Below are positions 55,675 to 64,000 of a DNA stretch of 64,000 bases, one piece after another. This DNA is from Siphonodentalium dalli (lineage: Eukaryota > Mollusca > Scaphopoda > Gadilida > Siphonodentaliidae). A program made the translations under genes and the position numbers. The notes under the pieces were generated by a model that was not told where the DNA came from, made no database searches, and was given only the letters and a program-made list of their open reading frames with translations. Every line of letters starts with the position of its first letter. Within the stretch, counting starts at the first letter, position 1. The stretch is from positions 46,257,797 to 46,321,796 of the forward strand of contig CP136061.1 of the NCBI GenBank assembly GCA_032622095.1, given 5' to 3'.

Positions 55675-56194
55675 TAGATCATGCCATGAACCTCTACTCT
55701 TGCTAACACCCGTTGAGATCATATTCCACCTGTACAAAACCTGGGAACTTTTTGAAGTTTTGACAGAGAACCTTATAAAATCGAAAAAATAACACAGGGA
55801 ATATATTTCTTTGTTATTATCTATTTCTTAATAATGTACTTCACTGTAGGTGAAGGTCCCAACTCAAAATTTTATGATTTAAGTGACTTTGTGAGCAATT
55901 TTGCTTTGCGATTCTTACAATTATGGAATTTTTCCTGGGTAATTAATTGAATGTTTATATCGATATCGGCTCTCAAAAGTCACAGAAAAGCATGCAATTT
56001 TGAGTTGGGACCTTCGCATATAGTGAAGTACACTTTTAAAGAACAGATAATCATTAAGAAATATATGCCCTGTCTTATTTTTTTTCGACTTTATAAGGTT
56101 CCCTGTCAAAACTTCAAAAAGTTCCCAGGTTTTGTACTGGTGGAATATGATCTCTACGGGCGTTAGTCTGAGTAGAGATTCATGGCATGATCTA
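55675..56194. repeat. Large foldback, about 210-bp arms
   Basis: TAGATCATGCCATGAA, CCTGGGAACTTTTTGAAG and GAAGGTCCCAACTCAAAA on the left are mirrored on the right (GAGTTGGGACCTTCG, CTTCAAAAAGTTCCC, TTCATGGCATGATCTA). The centre is near 55930. Frames on both strands are mirror images of each other. Confidence 0.85.
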
Positions 56195-56504
56195 CCGTCA
56201 GTTGTAATCGGTATTATCCCACACATCAAAGCACAATGCTACATTTATGTGAGTATTAAACATCTTTATGTAGTCACAATGATATAATCTACATGCTATT
56301 CATATAGATTATTCTGTGTAATTAGAAGTAATCACTGTTTGCATTCATCCAAATTAATATAAACTTGATAAATTGTATTTTTTCTTATTAAATTCATGTT
56401 TGATTTGACAATTGATGTAGAGTTCAGGTTACTGGGTTAATAGTAATGCCATTAATAATTTTATAATGAGTCGGTCACTTGGCTTAAGCTCTCCTATGGG
56501 CAAG

Positions 56505-56957
56505 TATGGCAATAGTGTGTCTGATAGTTGCTGAATGAGGTCCCCAGAGGGGGATGTTAGTGATGCTACCCTGCACAGCAGGCTAGCATCACCAAATTCA
56601 TCCTCTGGGAAACTCATTCTGCATGATCTCATCTACTATGGGAGACCTAGACTCAGATTTAAGTTCCCAGATGGTGAAGATGGTAATGGTGCACCCACTG
56701 GGAACCTCAATTATGTAATGTGTCTGCCACTTTTGAGCTATAGAGAAACTAAACTAAAAAAGAAAATCTGTATGAAGAAGTTTCTAATGAAAATAAAAAA
56801 CTTGTTAATTTCATAATAAAGCTACATTCCAGAGAAGATGATGCCCAAGTAGAATGAGGTCCCCCAGAGGATCGATGTGTGGGAATTTAGTGTCACTAAA
56901 TTCACCTTCTGGGGACCTCATTCTGCAAATGTCTGACACCATATTCTCAGTCCTGGC
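56505..56957. mobile_element. hAT-like paired-hairpin MITE, long form, decayed
   Basis: CAATAGTGTGTCTGATAG at the left and GACACCATATTCTCAG at the right, with the left hairpin and central module present and the right hairpin mostly deleted. Confidence 0.75.
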
Positions 56958-57894
56958 TGTGAGAGTAGTGGAACGGATGTTCGACGTAAACCAGCATCTA
57001 GAATGTGTGATATCACAAGATGGCTTATGTCAAAGTAAATTTTGACCACATGCACTATGATGGCAGTCTCTTTGAAAAGTCGACTAAAATCCTAACGGAT
57101 GTACATCTTCAGATTTGTCGATTATATTTCATTTCTAATAAACTTTATAAACCGTTTCCAAATATGGAGTGCATTCCTGGCATAGTAAATGTTTGTGAGA
57201 ATCATAGTATTTAGAAATAGGTATAAATACAACAAGTTACGAAAGAATAATCAGTCATGAATGTCGTTGACTGATAAAAACTCAATGATGTCTCCTATAT
57301 TGTAATGAGTATAATGAATTATGGATATATCACATGTATTCAGTTTCCAACATTTGTTGTGTCTGACAATGCGTGGAAAAATTGCCAACATGTCATTGAC
57401 CTCCGATTAGTGAAGTGAACTGTTATGCCATTAACAATGAAATCGTGCATACTCTGCACCACACTCCAATGAAATGGAGGGAATCCCCTTCAATACAGAA
57501 ACTAATTTTAATAGAGAGATATTGAGACGTACATCCGATAGGATTTTCGTTGGCTTTTCAGACTGCTATGCTGGTACTAGTCTATTAGGAACTGCTTTTG
57601 GCTTTATTTATAAGCTCTGATCACAATATGCTATGTATATTGCTGCCACGAGTATGCAATGTTCTTCTTGAGAAAGGAATATAGCGTTCACATGTACATT
57701 GTATGCAAGCAACAACCAAAAACACACAAAATATCTGCGGGTGATGCACAGATCATTACTTGTCATTCTTTCGTCAGGCTGATATCACAATAAAGGTACA
57801 TGTAGTTATAGTATCAATGATGTTCACAGTCATGGATTAAACATACCCAATAAAAGGGGTGTGGTATAAATACCAAACACAACTTGTGTCATAA

Positions 57895-58015
57895 TCTAGA
57901 ATCCTTTATCGAACTCGTTGCGGAAGGCGCATAGTCACATTTCATTCAAGCTCCGCTTTCGTGAAATATATCCTTCCTCCGTCCGCAACTCATTCGATAA
58001 AAGATTTCCGATTAA
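57895..58015. repeat. Small foldback
   Basis: ATCCTTTATCGAACTCGTTG and CGGAAGGCG pair with CCTCCGTCCG, CAACTCATTCGATAAAAGAT; ATTTCATTCAAGC and GCTTTCGTGAAAT form the inner stem. Confidence 0.7.
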
Positions 58016-58037
58016 GGTGCACATTGTGTTCTGTCTA

Positions 58038-58139
58038 CAGTAATGCTCTAAATAATCAACTCCTTAACCACAGCAGAATTATGGGTAACTTTTCATAATT
58101 CTGCTGTGGTTAAGGAGTCGATTACTTAGGGCATTACTG
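58038..58139. mobile_element. TA-flanked foldback MITE, shortest form (102 bp)
   Basis: CAGTAATG...CATTACTG with only the outer about 50 bp of each arm; the fold is at GGGTAACTTTTCATAATT. Confidence 0.9.
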
Positions 58140-58180
58140 TATGTCACCCAGATTTATCACAATTAATTTTACCTCAGATG

Positions 58181-58443
58181 CTTATCCCATTCATGACGGA
58201 ACTGTGCTGGTGCAGCATTAAAGATCCTTTGCTAGTGTATCTCTTATATTTGCGAGTCGCCCATAGGGAGCCTCACATATAGAAGAGAATGCACTGGCTT
58301 ACATGGACAAGTTAATATTATTGGGCCACTGTGTTCTCTTATATATGCGAAGCTCCCGATGGGAGACTCGCATATATATAAGAGAATGCATTGACATAGG
58401 GTTTTCGCAAAAATTCAGAAAGCTCCAGTCATGAACGGGTTAA
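58181..58443. mobile_element. TTAA-family MITE, left end decayed
   Basis: CATTCATGACGGAAC at the left, two cassettes, GTCATGAACGGGTTAA at the right. Confidence 0.75.
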
Positions 58444-58912
58444 ATGCACAGTTTCGTAACTGCTGACATTTATATAATATGCAATTAATATCCACAGCTG
58501 ACTATACCATACTCGTATTTAAATTTGTGCAGTACTATTTTTCGCTCTTTTGCAAATTCAAAACGTATTGAATTAATTTCATAAAAAGTTTACACCAGAT
58601 TGCAATTTCTATTCTGAATCGTTGGGATATATTTCATGACCAACTTAATCCAAATACAAAATGAACATACGATTATTGTTTATTATTTGATTGGGTATCG
58701 ATATTTCTCCCGTTATTGTTCTAGTAATTTCTATAGTATTTACATAGACCATTATTGATATTATTGAACATTAAGTTCAATGAAGTGGGAAAAAAGTCAT
58801 AAAACTTCGAATAGGACTATTTTTAGCTTAGTTTTAAGTTTGCACACCCAGAAATATGCAAAGAACTGTACTGTGTGAAATTAAATACGAGAAGGATATC
58901 TATCCCAGTGTA

Positions 58913-59124
58913 CAGTAATGCTCTAAATAATCGACTCCTTAACCACAGCAGAATTATGGGTAACTTTTCAGGATTTAGTCGGAAATATGGCTTGTTGCCA
59001 TTCATCGGAAAGCTCTCGGCGAGAGCTTCCGATGAATGGCAACAAGCCATATTTCCGACTAAATCCTGAAAAGTTACCCATAATTCTGCTGTGGTTAAGG
59101 AGTCGATTATTTAGAGCCTTACTG
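58913..59124. mobile_element. TA-flanked foldback MITE, full length
   Basis: CAGTAATG...CCTTACTG; the arms are identical apart from a few changes, with a single-base deletion in GAGAGCTTCCG. Confidence 0.92.
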
Positions 59125-59274
59125 TACTTCTCCCGAAGCTTTATGAATGATTTGTGATTTTAATTCATTTTATTTTTAAATTTAAAACTTTGTATGTAAT
59201 TATAGTCCAGTCTCACCTAGGTCACATGATCATGCTGTCCGACAAGAGCAATTTTATTTGAGAAACATGTTCTA

Positions 59275-59712
59275 TCTTTGAAACAGTGTGACATTTGCAG
59301 AATGAGATCCCCAGGGGGAGAATTTAGTGACACTATTCCACACGGCGGGCTAGTGTCTCCAAATTCATCCTCTGGAGGACATCATTCTGCTTAGGTCTCG
59401 ACTGGAATGGGAGACCTAGGTTCAGATTGAAGTTCCCCAGTTGAAGTTGGCGATGTTCACCCATTACTCTCCTAGATTAATATGCATTTTATCTTCTGCA
59501 AATTAGGGGATGTAGAAACTGAACAGAAGGGAAAAAGTAACTAAAACAATGTTAATTTGAGACTATAGATACTTCCCAGATGAGGCCTACTGGTAAGCAG
59601 AATGAGGTCCCCAGACAGTGAATTTGTTAATGCTAGCCAGCTGTGCGGGGTAGTGTCATTAAATTCACCCTTTGGGGGACCTCATTCTGCAAATGTCGGA
59701 CACTATTTCCAC
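59275..59712. mobile_element. hAT-like paired-hairpin MITE, long form
   Basis: Left hairpin from GACATTTGCAGAATGAG, central module CCTAGGTTCAGATTG...GAAGTTGGCG, right hairpin to CAAATGTCGGACAC. The termini are decayed. Confidence 0.8.
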
Positions 59713-59783
59713 AGTGTCGCTGTCAGCACATCAGTTTAATACTGGTAGATTACTGAGTATCCTATTAATGCCTTGGCTGAGAC

Positions 59784-60183
59784 TTAACCCTTTACCCAAC
59801 AGAAGGGCCCTGTGCCAATGCATTCTCTTATATATGCGAGTCGACCATAGGTCGCCTCGCATATATAAGAGAATGCATTGGCTTAACACATTAAAAATTA
59901 TAAAATTGTTAAAGAATGTAAGAAAAAATGGTAAAAAGTGTTAAAAACAGATTTTTTTTAGGCCAATGCATTCTCTTATATATGCGAGGCGACCTATGGT
60001 CGACTCGCATATATAAGAGAATGCATTGGCTCAGGGCATAACTGTAACCATCACAATGTGGTCAATGAGCCGGTTCCAATGATACCCATATGTGTATGGT
60101 TCTATTGAGACAGACCGAAGCTATTTTAGGCTGTTGAAGCTTTATTTGGCCGGTTTTGGCCGGTTTGTTGGGTAAAGGGTTAA
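59784..60183. mobile_element. TTAA-flanked element, CCCTTTACCCAACA subgroup
   Basis: TTAACCCTTTACCCAACAG at the left and TGTTGGGTAAAGGGTTAA at the right; two intact hairpin cassettes; AAATTGTTAAAGAATGTAAG filler between. Confidence 0.9.
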
Positions 60184-60345
60184 AGACATAATGTGGACTT
60201 ATTTAAAACCGATTAATTGGTATCAAAAGACTAATCCACTTCAAGAATGTAGCAATCAACTAAGATTATTGAAAATTTCAACCACATTGATTACAATGTT
60301 TGAACTACAAAATGTTTGAACTACATGTATGCTCCACTTCTACTT
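60178..60345. repeat. CTTTAAAG-type repeat fragment
   Basis: It shares AAAGACATAATGTGGACTT and GAATGTAGCAATCAACTAAG with the copies at 16.8 and 28.7 kb. Confidence 0.35.
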
Positions 60346-60383
60346 TATTCGGGGACAAATTCTTGGGTGATATATGGCAATGG

Positions 60384-60814
60384 TTAGCCCTTTCATGACG
60401 GGAGCTTCCTGAAATTTTAGCGAAAACCCTGTGCCAATGCATTCTCTTATATATGCGAGTTGACTATTGGTCGCCTCGCATATATACGAGAATGCATTGG
60501 CCTAACAAATTTTATATCATTTTTTATAATTGTTAAAGAATGTAAAAAAAATGATAAAAAATGATAAAAAATTGTTAAAGAATGTAAGAAATAATGATAA
60601 AAAATTATAAAAATTGATAAAGAATGTAAGAAAAAATGATAACAATTGTTAAAGAATATAAGACAAATTGATAAAAAAATTGTTAGACCAATTCATTCTC
60701 TTATATATGTGAGGCGACCTATGGTCGATTGACTCGACTCGCTTATATAAGAGAATGCATTGACACAGGGTCTTTAATGTTATGCCAGTGCAGCTTCCAT
60801 CATGAAAGGGTACT
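60384..60814. mobile_element. TTAA-family MITE expanded by internal tandem repeats
   Basis: TTAGCCCTTTCATGACGGG at the left and CATCATGAAAGGGTACT at the right. Between the two cassettes, GATAAAAAATTGTTAAAG-type units are repeated about five times. Confidence 0.85.
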
Positions 60815-60820
60815 AGTATA

Positions 60821-61033
60821 CAGTAATGCTCTAAGTAATCGACTTCTTAACCACAGCATAATTATGGGTAACTTTTCAGGATTTAGTTGGAAATATGGCT
60901 TGTTGCCATTAATCGGAAAGCTCTCGGTGAGAGCTTTCCGATGAATGGCAACAAGCCATATTTCCGACTAAATCCTGAAAAGTTACCCATAATTCTGCTG
61001 TGGTTAAGAAGTCGATTACTTAGAGCATCACTG
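60821..61033. mobile_element. TA-flanked foldback MITE, full length
   Basis: CAGTAATG...CATCACTG; both arms share GACTTCTTAACC. It sits 6 bp after the preceding TTAA-family element. Confidence 0.92.
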
Positions 61034-61736
61034 TATAATATTATAGTGAGTTTAAATAATGGCAGCATGGTCATGTGATCTAGGTTTGAGGGTCTGTTAT
61101 TGATGAAAAGGTTACCTTGGAAACCATTTACCCCTCAAAGGCAGCTTCTTTGTAAATTATGTAATCGTTAAACATTACCGGTAGTTATTAGATGTCATTT
61201 TCTTTACATGTCTGCTATATTCTTATATACTAGTATTGTCTTTGTCTCATGGTTACATACTATTATTGTAGATGAAAGTGTTCTTCATATATTTTTTAAA
61301 GAGTTATCTATGCTGGAAACGTGCTAACCTAAATGAGATAACCGTCTGCTCCTTTCCGTTACATTTTGTTTAATTGTAAATATGTTTATTCCTTGCAATC
61401 CTATCTCATTGTTAATACATGTATTGTTCGAGTATGCAAAGATTAGGAATATACAAATCTTCCATAACATAGTATCAATGAACATATCCATGGGAACTAT
61501 TAACTAAAATGCACGCGGAAAGACGCAGATGGTTAGCGGGTTTCGAGGATAGATAACTCTTGATAAACCTATGAAGACTACACTTCTCGCATTATTTTAT
61601 GGAATATACCAGCTTCAGTTTCCTCAACCATCACATGCTTGTGTCGGAGGACAGTGAGCTTTAATTACTATAACCTTAATGAGCATTTCGCTTTCACTGC
61701 TGTATAAAAGTTATCATAGTCGCTGATAATAATAAT

Positions 61737-61793
61737 CAAGCCTTGAAATAGTGTGTCTGACATTTGCAGAATGAGGTCCCCAGAGGGTGAATT
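61737..61793. mobile_element. hAT-like hairpin MITE, truncated after 57 bp
   Basis: CAAGCCTTGAAATAGTGTG through CAGAGGGTGAATTC, then unrelated sequence. Only the left terminus survives. Confidence 0.85.
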
Positions 61794-62117
61794 CAATTCT
61801 ACGAAAAGGTTTTTGGTCCGTATGACAAATTTACGACTACTTAGTATTCATAATTCTTATCAGAAGTGCGTTCATTATGCGAAAGTTGTCAACTTTTATT
61901 TTCTTCCACCTTTACAACATACCGCTGACATCCTCATTTTGACCATATGAAAATGCTTTTAAACTTATCAAATAGTCTGTAATCAGCAAAGTGACCTTAA
62001 AAGTTTGTTTAATATTATTATAAATACAGGGGGTAATAATATGATATTGATCCAGATTTTGGCTCTTGATTGAAATTGATGCAAAAAATTGATGTAAATG
62101 GATATTAACCTTTTCAG

Positions 62118-62202
62118 CTTGATATACTAGTGTTGGCGAGTCTTGATAGACTATTGCTAGCGAGTCTTGATATAATATTGCTAGCGAGTCTTGATATACT
62201 AC
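62118..62202 (+). repeat. Short tandem repeat, 28-29 bp unit, 3 copies
   Basis: GCGAGTCTTGATA occurs at about 62137, 62159 and 62184 with TATTGCTA spacers. Confidence 0.75.
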
Positions 62203-62498
62203 CTGTTCTCATTTCACCCCGGTGATTTCTCATTGTTTTGATCCATCTATTCATTTGATAATTTGAATTTTGATACTTACGGTGGTGCTTTTAAAGCAAC
62301 ATAGCTATATATAGGGCATTTATAAATGGTGACGATTTTGAGTATGATTTATGTAACCAGGTATAATACAACCATACACAGATAGTATAGCCAGAGAAAC
62401 ATGTGATTCATTATGTATTATTCTGAGAAATTGAACTGTCGATATTAATTTAAAAATTATGTAGATCAAGTCAGAATGAATTGTAACTGACAAAAGTC

Positions 62499-62945
62499 TT
62501 AACCCTTTACCCAACAAACCGGCCAAAAACGCCCAAATAAAGCTTCAACAGCCTAAAATACCCTGTGCCAATGCATTCTCTTATATATGCGAGTCGACCA
62601 TAGGTCACCTCGCATATATAAGAGAATGCATTGGCCTAACAATTTTTTATCATTTTTTTTAAATAAATGTTTCTTACAATTTTAAGGACATAAAATAAAA
62701 AAACATCCATTACCCTGCAGGGAGCCCCACATATATATAGAAGAGTGTCGTCTGCTCATGTTTGTCTGGGGCTCTGTTTGGGTGAAATTATAAAATTGTT
62801 AAAGAATACAAGAAAAAATTATTAAAATTGTAAAAAAAATTGTTAGGCCAATGCATTCTCTTATATATGCGAGGCGACCTATGGTCGACTCGCATATATA
62901 AGAGAATGCATTGGCACAGGATCGTTCTGTTGGGTAAAGGGTTAA
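62499..62945. mobile_element. TTAA-flanked element, CCCTTTACCCAACA subgroup
   Basis: TTAACCCTTTACCCAACA at the left and TGTTGGGTAAAGGGTTAA at the right. Between the two intact cassettes it carries the same CCTGCAGGGAGCCCC module as the TATGTGACCC elements at 17.9 and 21.5 kb. Confidence 0.92.
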
Positions 62946-62971
62946 ATAAAAAATGTATCTTTACAGTGTTT

Positions 62972-63420
62972 AGACCTTGAAATAGTTTGTCTGTCTGACT
63001 GTCATTTGCAGAATGAGGTCCCCAGAGGGTGAATTTAGTGACGCTACCCTGCACATCAGGCTAGCGTCAATAAATTCACCCTCTGGGGACCTCATTCTGC
63101 TTAGGCCTCATCTTTTGGGAAGTATCCATAGTCTCAAATTAACATTGTTTTTAATTACCTTTTCCCTTCTGTTCAGTTTCTATATCCCCTTATTTGAAGA
63201 AGATAACATACCGGTACATAATCAAGGTGACTAATGGGTGAACATCACCAACATCAACTGGGGAAATTCAATCTGCTCCTAGGTCTCCCGCAGCAGTTGA
63301 TGCCTCAGCAGAATGAGGTCCCCAGAGGGTGAATTTGGTGATGCTAGCCTTCCATGCAGGATAGCATCACTAAATTCACCCTCTGGGGAACCTCATTCTG
63401 CCCGATATTTCAAGGCTTGT
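62972..63420. mobile_element. hAT-like paired-hairpin MITE, long form
   Basis: AGACCTTGAAATAG at the left and TATTTCAAGGCTTG at the right; both hairpins and the central module are present. No matching duplication. Confidence 0.85.
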
Positions 63421-64000
63421 CCATCTAATGCGCATAGATTTTCTTATTATTGTTATATCTGGCTATTGTTTCTGAATTTGTGGTTGTGTTATCCTATTGA
63501 TATGATTTCCTTGTAACACTGTGACACGGTCGGTGTGAGCTCACAGATGGTAATCGTGCCAACGATGGATGCAGGTTGGAAGGATATGTGGATTCCATAC
63601 GGAGAAGTTTTAATCTTGTTTCGTTTTATAATATTAAGAATAAAAAAATGCAAAGAAATGTTCTTCTTTTAAAGTCCTTAAATAGATTTCCATGATTGAG
63701 GTGTCGTTAAACTATTTAGCAGCACCTAGGGTTCATTGGCCATACACGGATAATGCTATATTTGGATAGTAGTTTTGACAGAAATGAGTATTTGATCATG
63801 TTTATAATTGGCTTATCTGGTTTGTGGTTTAATTGTCGATAAGCTTACATACTGAATTTTGTTATTTTGATGACTTGACCTCTGTCAATAAGTCAGATAT
63901 AGTGCTTCAACATCCAAATCTGCCATAATTACCTTTTCTCCAGAATCCAGGTGTGTCATGCAATTGAGGATTTTGTGAGTAAAGTAAACAGACGACCTTA

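Noticed and set aside
53232-61033. Spaced near-identical repeats that might suggest a CRISPR array
   Set aside because: The repeats are transposable elements with TA or 8-bp duplications at irregular spacing in a eukaryotic genome.

Overview
The window is AT-rich animal nuclear DNA. It holds two protein-coding genes in a dense background of small non-autonomous DNA transposons and tandem repeats. Multi-kilobase GT-AG introns, TA/TTAA/8-bp target duplications and several repeat styles I associate with marine molluscs (mirrored ends such as ATGCCCCC, and arrays built on AGCTCAAC...GTTGAGCT) suggest a lophotrochozoan, probably a bivalve or other mollusc. The species is not determinable by eye.

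Positions 7823-39381 (+): a taxilin gene in 11 recognisable coding exons. All junctions are GT-AG and the joined frame is continuous: 591 codons including the stop if read from the first acceptor, 581 from the ATG at 7853. Exon 1 carries an acidic, low-complexity N-terminus, exons 2-10 the conserved taxilin coiled coil, and exon 11 a Ser/Pro-rich tail. No 5' UTR or promoter was found, and the true first exon may lie upstream.

Positions 48136-49611 (+): a complete, intronless headcase (HECA) gene of 491 codons, about 8.8 kb downstream of taxilin on the same strand. From memory, human HECA and TXLNB are neighbours at 6q24.1, so this pair looks like ancient conserved linkage.

The rest is almost entirely repeats. 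(1) 213-bp near-perfect foldback elements with TA duplications and CAGTAATG ends, 10 copies. (2) hAT-like elements of 176-450 bp with paired hairpins, CAAGCCTTG ends and 8-bp duplications, about 14 copies. (3) TTAA-flanked elements beginning CCCTTT (piggyBac-like), about 16 copies, carrying a conserved hairpin cassette that also occurs inside TA-type elements with unrelated ends. (4) Four other hAT-like elements with perfect 8-bp duplications. (5) Large arrays with 46-, 61-, 70- and about 160-bp units. (6) Diverse foldbacks. Several insertions are nested and can be ordered in time. No intact transposase, reverse transcriptase, tRNA or rRNA gene was seen.

The most striking pattern is that the two arms of a given foldback copy share private substitutions. 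This implies repeated homogenisation of the arms within each copy. Positions 1-900 and 63430-64000 hold nothing I can name.
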